Notes: generated by a model from the letters alone, not told the origin. Counted from the stretch's first letter, positions 17,097 to 27,131 are shown. The stretch: 64,000 bases of DNA from Marinomonas polaris DSM 16579 (GCF_900129155.1 NZ_FQVF01000010.1:1-64000); one strand, 5' to 3'. Translations and numbers: made by a program.

Positions 17097-18470
17097 TCAG
17101 TCTAAGTAGTCTGTTCGATTCAGGCCGTATTTTTGCATTTTCTGATTGAGTGTTCTGCGAGGAAGCTGGAGTTGTTCTAACACAAGTTGAATATTGCCTT
17201 TTTGTTGTCGAATACTGGCTTCAATTAAGCTGCGTTCAAATTCTTGTACCTTCACGCTAAGTGGGAGAGGGGTTATGGTGTCTATATCGTCCTGAGCTTG
17301 GTAGCCAGCCAATATTTTTGCCACACTTGTATTAGGTTCAAGAGCATAACGCAGGGCAACGTTTCTAAGCTCACGAACATTTCCAGGCCATCCATACAAA
17401 GTCAATGTTTCATGATCGATTGGGCTGAGTTGTCTAAGATCTCCTCCGCGCTCTTTTACTGCTATTCGACAAAAATGTTCAAAGAGCAGTGGGATATCAG
17501 ATCCCCGGTTGCGTAAATCTGGAAGATGTATTTGCGATACATTCAGACGAAAGAATAAGTCTTGCCTAAAGTTTTCTAGCGTCTGTAGGTCACTTTTTGC
17601 AGCCGCGACGACTCTTAGGTCTATCTTGATTGTATTATTACTACCAACTCGCTCGAGTTGATTTTCCTGCAATACGCGTAGCAATTTAATTTGCATCGCG
17701 AGTGGCATACTTTCTATTTCATCGAGAAACAATGTGCCGCCACTGGCATGCTCAAGCTTGCCAATCCTTTGCTTGTTCGCACTGGTAAAGGCGCCAGCCT
17801 CATGGCCGAATAGTTCGCTTTCAAACAGATCTGCTGGAATAGCGGCGCAATTAATGGCAACAAATGGATTGCTGCTTCTTGGACTACAGTCATGTAAAGC
17901 TTTTGCAACTAACTCTTTGCCACAGCCTGTTTTTCCGTAAACAATGACATGGGTGTCCATGCTGGCAAAGGTGCGAATTTGCTGTCTGACACGGATGATT
18001 TGCTCATTTTTACCAATAATGGTTTCTTCTAAGCCATGTAAGTCGCCAAGGTACTGAGATTGGTTAGCATGTTGAAGCTGCACTTTTCTTAGTTGAATAG
18101 CTTTTTCAACAGTTTGTAACAACCTGTTTGGGTCAAAGGGTTTCTCAAGAAAATCAAAAGCGCCGTCACGCAAAGCATTGACGGCGGTGTCAACGTCGCC
18201 ATGTCCGGTAATCAGTATAAATGGAAGCTCATGCTCTTTGCTGAGACAGTCGCTCATCAATGTTAAACCGTCTATTGGCGTCATACGTATATCGCTGACG
18301 ATAATGCAAGGTAGCCCAATGTTGAACTGATCGATTAGCTCTTGGGCTTCTTGAAATTCTCGTACGTTATAGTTTGATAAACGCAGCCATTGGGCGGTGG
18401 TTGAACGAACAATATCGTCGTCATCAAGTAGCCATATTTCAATGTGATTGTTGGTGTTACGGTTTTCCAT
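17097..18470 (-). CDS. dctD: Sigma-54 response regulator DctD (C4-dicarboxylate transport)
   Basis: A 457-residue NtrC-class activator. A receiver domain with phospho-acceptor Asp about 60 (VSDIRM) and the LEKPFD Lys is followed by a AAA+ domain at about 150-385 and a Fis-type HTH at the end (NIQLVLEQLQLPRRTLNQKMQKYG). In the AAA+ domain the Walker A is GKTGCGKE (179-186) instead of the usual GETGTGKE. The sigma-54 contact loop is GAFTSA (226-231) instead of GAFTGA. Walker B is GGTLFLDE (244-251). It starts 1 base after the dctB stop. DctD homologues activate dct transporter genes, none of which lies in this window. Confidence 0.88.
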   Translation of the reverse strand: MENRNTNNHIEIWLLDDDDIVRSTTAQWLRLSNYNVREFQEAQELIDQFNIGLPCIIVSDIRMTPIDGLTLMSDCLSKEHELPFILITGHGDVDTAVNALRDGAFDFLEKPFDPNRLLQTVEKAIQLRKVQLQHANQSQYLGDLHGLEETIIGKNEQIIRVRQQIRTFASMDTHVIVYGKTGCGKELVAKALHDCSPRSSNPFVAINCAAIPADLFESELFGHEAGAFTSANKQRIGKLEHASGGTLFLDEIESMPLAMQIKLLRVLQENQLERVGSNNTIKIDLRVVAAAKSDLQTLENFRQDLFFRLNVSQIHLPDLRNRGSDIPLLFEHFCRIAVKERGGDLRQLSPIDHETLTLYGWPGNVRELRNVALRYALEPNTSVAKILAGYQAQDDIDTITPLPLSVKVQEFERSLIEASIRQQKGNIQLVLEQLQLPRRTLNQKMQKYGLNRTDYLD

Positions 18471-18471
18471 A

Positions 18472-20553
18472 TTAGGCCTTTAACAGTGTTAAGCTGAATA
18501 CAAGTTTCGAGTCATTGTTATGGCTTGCTTTTAGTAAGCCATTCATGTCTTTTGCTAGGTTTGCACTAATGGCCAGCCCCAATCCTAAGCCTTTACCGAT
18601 CGGCTTTGTCGTAAAAAAAGGCTCGAAAATATGCGTAAGTTGAGATGATTCTATACCTGGACCATTGTCTTGGTAGTTTATGGTTATCTGCTCATCGTGT
18701 GTTTCTAGGGATATTTTAATACTTGGTGTGATTTTTTGTTCGGAGCAGGCTTGAATTGAGTTGCTAATTAAATTAGAAAATATTCTTTCTAGTCGAGTAG
18801 GTTCTGCGATAACAGCATCTAAGTCGTTGAATGCAATTTCCCACTGAACACTGTTTACGTCATCACCAAGGCTTTCAATAGCTCGTTCTACAGAGCTTTT
18901 TATAGAGGTTGATGCAAGCTGTTCTGGTCTTCTATAAGCAAGTACTTTTAGTTCGCTGGTTAGTTTTTGCATTCTAACAACAAGCGATTCTAGGTCTATG
19001 AGCGTTTTTAAAGCTTGTTCTGAATCTTGGCGTTTAAGTAGCAGTTCTGCGGTATAGGCTAATGTTCTTATGCCTGTGAGCGGTTGATTTAGCTCATGAG
19101 CGATGGCTGTAGACATTTGCCCTATGGCAGCGAGTTTTTCTGTTCTTAATAGCTCTTTTTGTGCGGCTTCTAATGCCTTCGTTCGTTCTAATACCCGCTC
19201 TTCAAGGCGAGTGTTTGCGTCGAGCAAGTTTAATTCTGCTCTTTTGCGCTTGCTGATGTCGAGTAGGGTTACTAAGTATCCTTGTGAGTCACTCCATTCT
19301 AAAGAAGAGACAGAGAGTAACGCTGGAAAAATTTGACCGTTTTCTTTTTGCAGGACTACTTCTTGTTCTAGCAAGTTTGCTGCAAATGTATTTCCAGCGA
19401 CCTCTTGTGTTTGCAGGGATCTGATAAAAGCTAATGCGATTTGGTTCTCGGGGCAATCTGGTAGGAATTCATATAAATAATGGCTGTTAAGCTCAGCTCT
19501 TTGCCCGAAATAACGCAACCCCATCGGGTTTACAAAGGATATTTCACCGCGTTTTGTTAGCTGCAAAAGTCCGACATGAGTGTTTTCGATCAGGACTCTT
19601 TGGCGCAGGGCACTATTGGCAATGAGTATTTCGTTCTCTAATTTTGACGCGATTTTTAAAGAGCGCTCACGCCGATAAAGCCAAAAAAGAAATATCAGAG
19701 CAAAAATACCTAGGCTGATAAAAGCGATATTTTGTGCTTTTTTCTGAATGCCTTTTAAATTTGATAAATAATGGATTTGCCATTTTAAGTCATCTAAGGT
19801 GACGTTCTGTAAAAGGTAGTTTTCATCGTTTAGATGGTAAATTTTAGAGCGAGTATTATTCAAAAACTGAACATCTGTAGGGTTATCTAGCCAATTACTA
19901 ACTAAAAGCCGATTCAATTTACTGGCTAAGAAAATGAGGCTGTTTTGATCTGTCATCACAACGAGATCATCGAAAAGATTCCAGCGCTCAATCAAATCAC
20001 TGACGTTAATTCTTACTGCGACAGCGCCTGCTAATCCTGCCTTTGTATAAACAGGAGCCAATACTAGATGTGCTGATTGATACTTCTTGGGGTTGTAACC
20101 AGAGACGAGGATGTATTCTCCCTGTTGTTCCCTAAGTACATTGCTTAAGTCTTGCTTACTAAAGTAGTCGTCTAAATTGAAGTGTGGAGATTGTTCACTG
20201 GAAACCAAAAGATCACCCTGAGCAGATAAAATAAACCAATCTTGTGTTTTGGATACATGTGTCAGGTCTTCCAGTTGTCGCTGCAGTCGCTGTGTTAACA
20301 CTTGATCTTTAGGGTTATTCATAAAGGCTAGTAGAGTAGGGTTATCAGCAAGAGCATAGGGGAGAATATGGTAGTTTTTTAATTCGTTGCGTAACTCAAT
20401 AACGTAATCGAGTAGTTTATCTTGGCCTTCTGAATGCTTGTCTATAATGAGTGCTTGATAGGCAATGGTGTTTACACCAAAGAATAGTAGGGTTAGTAGA
20501 GTGCAACCGAAGGTGAGAAAGAAAAGACGATGTTTACGGAATTGTGAAATCAA
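18472..20553 (-). CDS. dctB: C4-dicarboxylate sensor histidine kinase DctB
   Basis: A 693-residue membrane kinase. Membrane helices at about 11-33 and 276-293 enclose a periplasmic sensor of about 240 residues resembling the double-PAS (dCache) domain of DctB. A cytoplasmic PAS domain (about 325-435) and a coiled coil follow. The phospho-acceptor is H486 in STAIAHELNQPLTGIR, typical of the DctB/NtrB-like HisKA group, and the ATPase domain has N and G boxes (SNSIQAC, DNGPGI, GKGLGLGLAI). It is coupled to dctD by a 1-base gap and probably senses succinate, fumarate or malate. Confidence 0.88.
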   Translation of the reverse strand: MISQFRKHRLFFLTFGCTLLTLLFFGVNTIAYQALIIDKHSEGQDKLLDYVIELRNELKNYHILPYALADNPTLLAFMNNPKDQVLTQRLQRQLEDLTHVSKTQDWFILSAQGDLLVSSEQSPHFNLDDYFSKQDLSNVLREQQGEYILVSGYNPKKYQSAHLVLAPVYTKAGLAGAVAVRINVSDLIERWNLFDDLVVMTDQNSLIFLASKLNRLLVSNWLDNPTDVQFLNNTRSKIYHLNDENYLLQNVTLDDLKWQIHYLSNLKGIQKKAQNIAFISLGIFALIFLFWLYRRERSLKIASKLENEILIANSALRQRVLIENTHVGLLQLTKRGEISFVNPMGLRYFGQRAELNSHYLYEFLPDCPENQIALAFIRSLQTQEVAGNTFAANLLEQEVVLQKENGQIFPALLSVSSLEWSDSQGYLVTLLDISKRKRAELNLLDANTRLEERVLERTKALEAAQKELLRTEKLAAIGQMSTAIAHELNQPLTGIRTLAYTAELLLKRQDSEQALKTLIDLESLVVRMQKLTSELKVLAYRRPEQLASTSIKSSVERAIESLGDDVNSVQWEIAFNDLDAVIAEPTRLERIFSNLISNSIQACSEQKITPSIKISLETHDEQITINYQDNGPGIESSQLTHIFEPFFTTKPIGKGLGLGLAISANLAKDMNGLLKASHNNDSKLVFSLTLLKA

Positions 20554-20611
20554 AGAGAGTCTCGCTAGCCTTTAATGTGTTTAGCCAGTTTTAAATGTTT
20601 AATTAATCGGA

Positions 20612-21568
20612 TTAGATTAGATTAAAGCTGCGTAACAAAGTAACGCCAATACTGGTACTAATCAAGGATGCGATGGTTGTTATAACGATGATGTTTGCCG
20701 CAAGCGTAGAGTTTCCATTCATGGCGCGTACCATGATATAGCTCGCGGACGCTGTTGGGGCGGATGACATGAGAAATAGTACGCCGAGCTCCATGCCGCG
20801 ATAGCCTAGTAAATATCCACCAAAAGTCAGTATGAAAGGGATAAAAATAAGCTTACCTACAGATGCCAATATAGCGCCTAGCATCCCGCTTTTTAAAGAC
20901 TTAAAGTTGAGTGATGCTCCAGCGCACAATAGTGCTAAAGGTAGTGTCATTTGTGCAAAATAATCGCCTGCTTTATAAAGCGTTGAAGGAAGTGATAAAC
21001 CTGTTAGTGAAGTAATAAAGGCTGCCAAAATGGCGATGATTAGTGGGTTTTTCGCTATGCCTTTTAGAATGCCTATTAAACTGGCATTTTTTCCTAGGGC
21101 TCGGCTTAGGCCAATGACGGATAGTATATTAAATAATATAGTAACTCCGCCTAGATAGACTGACGCCACTGAAAAAACATTATTACCGTAGGCATTAACG
21201 CAATAGGCTAATCCAATAATGCCCATATTTGATCGAAAAGCACCTTGAACTAAAACCGCTCTTTCTGCTTTATCTGGCTCCCAAATAGACAAGAGTAGTT
21301 CTAATGCAATATAGGTAACAGTTACCGCTATCATTGCATATATCACCAATGATAAGTCAGTGTTTGAAGATATGTCACTCTTGGAAATACTAATGAAAAG
21401 TAAAGCAGGGAGTGTAACGTTAAACACCAGTTTAGATGCGACATCAATGAAGTTGTCATTGATGATTCGTATTCGGTATAAGATAACTCCCAATGCCAAT
21501 ATCATAAATATTGGCATTGTTATAGAGAAAGAAAATACCAGTACATCTAAAAAGTTGTTCAACGCCAT
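20612..21568 (-). CDS. AEC (auxin efflux carrier) family transporter
   Basis: A 318-residue inner-membrane protein with about ten hydrophobic segments in two five-helix halves. The AEC pattern is visible in FNVTLPALLFISISKS (first half) and in MTLPLALLCAGASLNF (second half), the crossover helices with conserved Pro. Bacterial members carry small organic acids such as malonate or malate. It starts 16 bases after the baeR stop and ends 58 bases before dctB, all on one strand, so it may move the organic acid sensed by DctB. That link is inference. Confidence 0.85.
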   Translation of the reverse strand: MALNNFLDVLVFSFSITMPIFMILALGVILYRIRIINDNFIDVASKLVFNVTLPALLFISISKSDISSNTDLSLVIYAMIAVTVTYIALELLLSIWEPDKAERAVLVQGAFRSNMGIIGLAYCVNAYGNNVFSVASVYLGGVTILFNILSVIGLSRALGKNASLIGILKGIAKNPLIIAILAAFITSLTGLSLPSTLYKAGDYFAQMTLPLALLCAGASLNFKSLKSGMLGAILASVGKLIFIPFILTFGGYLLGYRGMELGVLFLMSSAPTASASYIMVRAMNGNSTLAANIIVITTIASLISTSIGVTLLRSFNLI

Positions 21569-21584
21569 TCCTTAGATAAGGGTT

Positions 21585-22265
21585 TTACTGATCGTTGTTT
21601 TCGAAGCGGTAGCCTGCGCCGTAAACAGAATGAATAACATTTAATTCAGGTGCCACAGCAGAAATTTTCTTACGAAGCTTTTTGATATGGCTATCAATAG
21701 TGCGATCACTCACTACGCGGCTGTCGGCATAAATGCTTTTCATTATAAGATCACGGCCGAAAACGCGACCAGGTTCTTTGATTAGCAATTGAAGCAATTG
21801 AAATTCAACTGTTGTTAAGTCGATTAAATCACCTTTATAGGTTGCGCGAAGACGATCTACATCTAGATCGAAGCCATCAGTTCTTGGTGATTCTGCTTGG
21901 TCTAATTCTACGCGACGTAAGTTTGCTTTTACACGAGCGACAATTTCACGTGGGCTAAATGGTTTACATACGTAGTCATCTGCACCCATTTCTAACCCGA
22001 TCAGACGATCGATTTCTTCTGCTTTTGCCGTCACCATGATGATAGGCACGCCACTGAATTGACGAACTTGTTTACAAATTTCTACACCATCTAAGCCTGG
22101 TAGCATTAGATCTAGTAGAACAATATCAACTTGGTTGTTTTTGATGTAATTAACAGCGATGTCACCGCGGTCAAGGTGATGATGCTCATAACCCGCCTGC
22201 TCTAAATAAGCTGACATTAGTTCTGCTAGTTTTGGTTCGTCTTCAATAATCAGTACTTTGCTCAT
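21585..22265 (-). CDS. baeR: BaeR-like OmpR-family response regulator
   Basis: A 226-residue two-component regulator: receiver domain with acidic pocket EDEPK and phospho-acceptor Asp about 52 (LLDLMLPG), then a winged-helix domain with the recognition helix region SDRTIDSHIKKLRKKI. The IIMVTAKAEEIDRLIGLEMGADDYVCKPFSPRE segment, split here by its length, is characteristic of BaeR. BaeSR responds to envelope stress and activates efflux genes in enterobacteria. It follows baeS by 31 bases. Confidence 0.82.
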   Translation of the reverse strand: MSKVLIIEDEPKLAELMSAYLEQAGYEHHHLDRGDIAVNYIKNNQVDIVLLDLMLPGLDGVEICKQVRQFSGVPIIMVTAKAEEIDRLIGLEMGADDYVCKPFSPREIVARVKANLRRVELDQAESPRTDGFDLDVDRLRATYKGDLIDLTTVEFQLLQLLIKEPGRVFGRDLIMKSIYADSRVVSDRTIDSHIKKLRKKISAVAPELNVIHSVYGAGYRFENNDQ

Positions 22266-22296
22266 AATATTATTCGTTCCTATTCGTTTAACGAGA

Positions 22297-23703
22297 CTAG
22301 TTTAAAGGGAATTCTACTTTTATTCCTAAGCCACCATCAGGGGAATGATAAGCACTGATTGTGCCTTGATGTCCATCTACAATACTTGCGCAAATAGCGA
22401 GACCTAAGCCTCTTCCGCCAGTTGCTCGGTTTCTTGAATTTTCGACACGGAAAAACTGTTCAAAAATTCTGTTTTTATCTTCGTCGCTAACACCTGGTGC
22501 AGTATCTTCAAAAAGAACAATGGCTTTCTTGTTCTTTTTTGAAAGTTTTACGGTTAGCTTTCCAGGTGCATTTGTGTATTTTAATGAATTATTCATTAGA
22601 TTAGAAAAGAGCTGATGTAATCGATCAGAGTCACCATTCATAACAATAGGGTTTTTTTGAGAATATTCAAACCCTAATTCTAATCCAGCCTCATTAAAAG
22701 GAAGTGTCATAGATTGAACGGTTTGTTCAATAATGTCATTTATTGAAATATCTTCCATTTCATAGCTTAAGTTACCCATATCATGCATTGATAATTGGTT
22801 TAAGTCATCAATTAGGCGTGCAATATGCAACGTCTCTTGATGTAAGGAAGAGAGGCTCTCAGGAGATACTTTAATAATCCCATCCTGCATTGCTTCAATT
22901 TCTCCTCTAAGAATTGCCACAGGAGTTCTTAGCTCGTGAGCGGTGTCAGCAACCCAGCGTTTACGTGCCTCTCTCGTGTGTTCTAAGGTGCAAGCTAAGT
23001 TATTAAAATCACAACTAAGGCTGGCTAACTCATCTGCGCCTTTTACTGATATGCGAGTATCAAACTTTCCAGCAGCCAGTTTTTTTGTGGCTTTCTGCAT
23101 CGAAATGATAGGGCGACTTAACCACTGAGCCAAAGGCCAGGTTAAAAGCGCTGCTATCGCGAGCATGAAGGCAGAGATAAGTAGGAACGCTTCACCTTGC
23201 TGGCGAACAAAGCGTAATGTTTGATCCTGAACAAGCTCTCTGATTGAACGAAGGCCAACATACCCTACTATTTTTTTATTCACGCTAACCGCATGGGTTT
23301 CTGCATCGGCAAAGCGAGTTTTGCCGATGATCGGTTTTTGTTGACTATCAAATAATAGAAAGCGTTGGCGATAATACTGGGAAGGATAGATCAAATCTAA
23401 GTTAGGTGTGCTAGGAGGCGGAACCAAATCTCGTAAGTTTTCTAGTTTTGCTTTATGCCATTCGCTTTCCATTCGGCTTTCTTGGACCAAGAAATACCAA
23501 TCGTCGTAATAAATGTACAGGTTGGCTGTTCTGTTTGCCATTTGTTCTAAAAAGTCGCGATCACGTTCCGTTGCGTAGGATACAAATCCTCTGTCAAAAC
23601 TCCATTGAAATACTTGCCACATAGAAACAATGAGTAAAATATTACTTAAAACAAAAACTGCAAAAAGTTTATGTCGAATTTTTAACCCTTTGGTCATTGC
23701 CAT
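22297..23703 (-). CDS. baeS: BaeS-like envelope-stress sensor histidine kinase
   Basis: A 468-residue kinase with two membrane helices (about 12-32 and 172-193), a short periplasmic domain of about 130 residues (ANLYIYYDDWYFLV) and a HAMP linker around 190-245. The HisKA phospho-acceptor is H256 in VADTAHELRTPVAILRGEIEAM, and the HATPase domain has NNSLKYT, FEDTAPGV and GGRGLGLAI. It is the first gene of the run and is coupled to baeR. ATG at 23703 and 23697 are both possible starts. Confidence 0.83.
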   Translation of the reverse strand: MAMTKGLKIRHKLFAVFVLSNILLIVSMWQVFQWSFDRGFVSYATERDRDFLEQMANRTANLYIYYDDWYFLVQESRMESEWHKAKLENLRDLVPPPSTPNLDLIYPSQYYRQRFLLFDSQQKPIIGKTRFADAETHAVSVNKKIVGYVGLRSIRELVQDQTLRFVRQQGEAFLLISAFMLAIAALLTWPLAQWLSRPIISMQKATKKLAAGKFDTRISVKGADELASLSCDFNNLACTLEHTREARKRWVADTAHELRTPVAILRGEIEAMQDGIIKVSPESLSSLHQETLHIARLIDDLNQLSMHDMGNLSYEMEDISINDIIEQTVQSMTLPFNEAGLELGFEYSQKNPIVMNGDSDRLHQLFSNLMNNSLKYTNAPGKLTVKLSKKNKKAIVLFEDTAPGVSDEDKNRIFEQFFRVENSRNRATGGRGLGLAICASIVDGHQGTISAYHSPDGGLGIKVEFPLN

Positions 23704-23944
23704 AGTGGAGTTTGAGGTCCTATTGTGTCCTGTTTATGTGTTATTTACAGGGGGTTGATAATCATCGATACGTTATCACAATGTCTTCGGTATCGAGCTG
23801 GTTCTCTAGTCATTCTAATCGTCTGTTTACTATACAGTTTTATGTGGAAAGCTGGCTACTTGGTTGGAGTGTAAATAATGAGGATTTCCAATCAAGGGTT
23901 TCCTTTAGTATTATGCGTCAATTTTTGTATTTTTAGGTTGGCTT

Positions 23945-24850
23945 ATGCCTGTTTTGTTTGTGCTAAAAGGTCTGGTTTCATTTTTTTTGATCATAATGAA
24001 TACCTTGATTTGTTTCGTTCCCGTCATGGTTTTGGCTTTGTTTAAGTGTATTTTACCCTTTGCGTCGATACGGGCGGTTTTAAATGTTGTATTGGATAAC
24101 ATAGCAACGTTCTGGATCGGGATAAATAATATCAATCAGCGCTACTTAGGCCGTTCTGTTATTGATGTATCGGGTGCACGTGATTTTGTGTTGAATGACT
24201 GGTATATGATAACGGCTAATCATCAATCTTGGGTGGATATACTTATTCTGCAGCGCCTGTTTAATAGGCGTATTCCATTCATTAAGTTCTTTTTAAAACG
24301 TGAGCTTATTTGGGTGCCTTTTATCGGTCTTGCTTGGTGGGCATTAGAGTTTCCTTTCATGAAACGTTACAGTTCTGCTCTGCTCAAAAAGAAACCAGAA
24401 CTTAAAGGAAAAGACATTGAGGTGACGAAAAAAGCTTGTGATAAATTTCAGTATTTCCCCGTGTCGATTATGAACTTTCTAGAAGGAACTCGTTTCACAA
24501 TTGAAAAACATGATCAACAATCTAGTCAGTATAAGCACCTTCTTATGCCAAAAGCGGGTGGCTTGTCTTTTGCTTTAAATGCGATGGATGGAAAGTTACA
24601 TCAATTAATTGACGTAACCATTGTTTATCCTGAAGGTATTCCGAGCTTTTTTGATTATCTTTGTGGAAAAGTGCCCAATATTAAAGTGCATATTAGAGTA
24701 ATGCCTATTGATGATTCTTTACTTGGGAACTATCAAGGTGACGCTGAATATAGAGCGTATTTTCAGCAGTGGGTGAATAATCTTTGGCAAGAAAAAGATC
24801 AGCAGTTCGCATGCTTACTGCACGCTGAGACGAAAAATATTGAGCAATAA
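23945..24850 (+). CDS. yihG: YihG-family lysophospholipid acyltransferase
   Basis: A 301-residue membrane acyltransferase of the PlsC superfamily. The catalytic box is NHQSWVD (block I, His and Asp four apart). The other blocks are IPFIKFFLKRELIWVPFIG (block II), MNFLEGTR (block III) and VTIVYPEG (block IV). The whole protein parallels E. coli YihG, including the C-terminal FQQWVNNLWQEKD. Two hydrophobic stretches precede the catalytic box. It probably acylates the sn-2 position of lysophosphatidate-type lipids. Divergent from baeS; the 241-base gap has no clear regulatory motif. Confidence 0.88.
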   Translation: MPVLFVLKGLVSFFLIIMNTLICFVPVMVLALFKCILPFASIRAVLNVVLDNIATFWIGINNINQRYLGRSVIDVSGARDFVLNDWYMITANHQSWVDILILQRLFNRRIPFIKFFLKRELIWVPFIGLAWWALEFPFMKRYSSALLKKKPELKGKDIEVTKKACDKFQYFPVSIMNFLEGTRFTIEKHDQQSSQYKHLLMPKAGGLSFALNAMDGKLHQLIDVTIVYPEGIPSFFDYLCGKVPNIKVHIRVMPIDDSLLGNYQGDAEYRAYFQQWVNNLWQEKDQQFACLLHAETKNIEQ

Positions 24851-24960
24851 ATAACACATTCTCTTTCTGTATCCTTCAATAAATCGAGAATTGTATCTTT
24901 TCTTTTTTTTAAAAATGTCTGACTCTGTTTATCTACTCTTAATATATCGAGGCGTTTGGT

Positions 24961-26127
24961 ATGGATATTTCTCATTTATTGACTTCACATTCACGAAACA
25001 TGGAAGCCTCTTTGGTTCGTGAATTGCTGCATTATAGTCAACAGCCAGACGTTCTATCTTTAGCCGGTGGTTTGCCAGATGAAAATTTGATGCCTGCTTA
25101 CCCAGAACTGAAGCAACTAACCGACAGTCGACAATATGGTCCAAGTGAAGGTGAGAAAGACCTGCGAGAATGTATTGTGTCGATTGTGGCTGAGCGAGGT
25201 ATTCAGACATCTACTGATAATGTGCTGGTAACCAATGGCTCGCAACAAGGCTTGGACATTGTCAGTCGTTTAATTTTAGACGAAAGTTCGACTATTTTAA
25301 CCGAGCAGCCGACCTATCTCGCTGCTTGTCAGGTATTTAAATTGCAAGGTGCAAAGGTTCAAGATGTCATGTCGGATGCTGAGGGTATGTCTGTTTCAGC
25401 TTTACGCGATGCGATTGAAAAGCATCATCCAAAAGCCGTTTATTTGATTCCTAATTTTCAGAATCCAGCAGGGCATTGTTATAGCTTGGAGCGTCGACTC
25501 GAAATTGCTGCTCTGCTTGATGAGAAAAATATATTGCTCATTGAAGACGATCCGTATCGTGATCTTTGTTATGACAATGTCGACCTTACGCCAATTTCAA
25601 CTTTGATAAAACAAGCGCCTTGGCTGTACATGGGGAGTTTCTCTAAGGTTTTGTGGCCAGGTTTGCGTACTGGTTATATCGTTTCCTGTGATGCTTTTTC
25701 TCCGTACTTGGTTAAAGTAAAACAAGCTGTTGATCTTCATACCAATCGTCTTGGTCAGAGTATGATTACTCAATTCTTTAAGTCTGGACAATATCCGGAT
25801 CACGTTATTAAGCTTCAAAAAGCCTATAAGGAAAAGCGAGATGTGATGGCTGAGGCTTTAAATGCAGAGCTTGGCGATCTCATTGAATTTTCGCTTCCAG
25901 CTGGTGGTATGTTTTTTTGGGTGAAATTGCCCGCAGGCGTTTCATCACAATTAGTACTGACTGAAGCGTTGAAGGATAAGGTGTTGGTTCTTCCCGGAAC
26001 GCCATTTTTCCCCTGTAAGAGTTCACTTGATGATTCGTTTCTAAGGTTGAGTTTTGCGCGTGTTTCACCGGCGCAAATCCATCAAGCAATCACGGTGCTT
26101 GCTAAAGTCATTCGACAGCTTGTTTAG
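24961..26127 (+). CDS. PLP-dependent aminotransferase (class I/II, LysN-like)
   Basis: A 388-residue fold-type I aminotransferase. PLP-binding features are VTNGSQQGLDIVSRL (cofactor phosphate loop), NFQNPAG, LIEDDPYRDL (Asp to the pyridine nitrogen) and the Schiff-base Lys in GSFSKVLWPGLRTGY. The arrangement matches the 2-aminoadipate/aromatic aminotransferase branch that also forms the C-terminal half of MocR regulators, but here there is no N-terminal HTH domain. Substrate cannot be fixed from sequence. The ATG at 24961 has GAGG 8 bases upstream. Confidence 0.85.
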   Translation: MDISHLLTSHSRNMEASLVRELLHYSQQPDVLSLAGGLPDENLMPAYPELKQLTDSRQYGPSEGEKDLRECIVSIVAERGIQTSTDNVLVTNGSQQGLDIVSRLILDESSTILTEQPTYLAACQVFKLQGAKVQDVMSDAEGMSVSALRDAIEKHHPKAVYLIPNFQNPAGHCYSLERRLEIAALLDEKNILLIEDDPYRDLCYDNVDLTPISTLIKQAPWLYMGSFSKVLWPGLRTGYIVSCDAFSPYLVKVKQAVDLHTNRLGQSMITQFFKSGQYPDHVIKLQKAYKEKRDVMAEALNAELGDLIEFSLPAGGMFFWVKLPAGVSSQLVLTEALKDKVLVLPGTPFFPCKSSLDDSFLRLSFARVSPAQIHQAITVLAKVIRQLV

Positions 26128-26306
26128 TTAATTGTCACTTGGGTACTGCTGGTTGTATGTCTATATTGGCTAAGTTTCTTGTTTCAAAACCTTTTTGTTG
26201 TGGTAAGGCTGGCTTTTTATTGTATTTATGCTCGGCTAGCAGTTCCTTCTTTTTAGGCGACACGTTAGAATCTTATTTTTAAGACTGTATAGAATAGGAA
26301 TATGTA

Positions 26307-27023
26307 ATGGGCAGAGCCTTTCAAAACCGCAAAGAGTCCATGGCAAAAACGTCTGACCAAAAAGCCAAGGTTTACAGTAAATACGGCCGTGAGATTTATG
26401 TTTGCGCAAAATCCGGTGGTATTGACCCTAATGGTAATTTGTCACTACGTTCTCTGATCGACCGAGCTAAAAAAGATCAGGTGCCAACTCACGTTATCGA
26501 CAAAGCGATTGATAAGGCGAAAGGTGGCGGTGGAGAAGACTTTGATACTGCTCGCTACGAAGGTTTTGGTCCTGGCAATACTATGGTTATCGTGGATTGT
26601 TTGTCTGATAACCCAAACCGTACTTTTGGTGACGTGCGTACTTGCTTCAACAAAGTAAAATGTAAAATCGGTAGCCAAGGTAGCGTGAGTCATATGTTTG
26701 ACCACAGTGCTATTTTTGTTTTTGCTGGTACTGACGAAGAAGCTGTATTGGAAGCCTTGATGATGGCTGATGTTGATGTAACAGATATTGAGCTAGAGGA
26801 CGGTAAAGTAACTGTTTTTGCGCCTCATACCGATTACAGTAAGGCTAAAACTGCACTAACAGATGCATTTGGAGAGATTGAATTTGAGGTTGATGAAATT
26901 CAATTCGTTGCTCAAAACACCACAGAAATTCAAGGCGAAGAGGTGGATCAGTTTGATCGTTTCTTAGATCTATTGAATGACTTGGATGATGTTCAGCGCG
27001 TTTATCATAACGCTGAATATTAG
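26307..27023 (+). CDS. yeeN: YebC/PmpR family protein, YeeN type
   Basis: A 238-residue member of the YebC family, starting [16 protein letters not shown], a common YebC-family N-terminus. Internal blocks [20 protein letters not shown] and [20 protein letters not shown], and the C-terminal DDVQRVYHN, match E. coli YeeN more closely than YebC. Family members are described as transcription regulators and, more recently, as translation factors that relieve ribosome stalling at polyproline. It is followed by an intrinsic terminator. The 179 bases before it (26128-26306) hold no other gene. Confidence 0.85.
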   Translation: MGRAFQNRKESMAKTSDQKAKVYSKYGREIYVCAKSGGIDPNGNLSLRSLIDRAKKDQVPTHVIDKAIDKAKGGGGEDFDTARYEGFGPGNTMVIVDCLSDNPNRTFGDVRTCFNKVKCKIGSQGSVSHMFDHSAIFVFAGTDEEAVLEALMMADVDVTDIELEDGKVTVFAPHTDYSKAKTALTDAFGEIEFEVDEIQFVAQNTTEIQGEEVDQFDRFLDLLNDLDDVQRVYHNAEY

Positions 27024-27031
27024 AATTAAAG

Positions 27032-27062
27032 GCCTTGGTGATGTTTTTCGCTAAGGCTTTTT
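27032..27062 (+). terminator. Intrinsic terminator of the yeeN-type gene
   Basis: The stem gccttggtga with tcgctaaggc (27032-27041 and 27048-27057, two G-T wobbles) is followed by TTTTT. Confidence 0.75.
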
Positions 27063-27131
27063 GCTTTATGGGACTTTTGCATCGCTCGCGACATGGTGCA
27101 AAGGTCTCTTTATAATATATGTTGATTAAAA

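Noticed and set aside
23752..23772. A Fur-like sequence (ttgataatcatcgata) upstream of yihG/baeS
   Set aside because: Only one half fits the palindrome; four mismatches lie in the other half.
23712..23936. A 74-codon plus-strand frame between baeS and yihG
   Set aside because: It lacks a Shine-Dalgarno sequence, has no recognisable protein features and lies in the divergent promoter region; its Ser/Phe-rich composition looks random.
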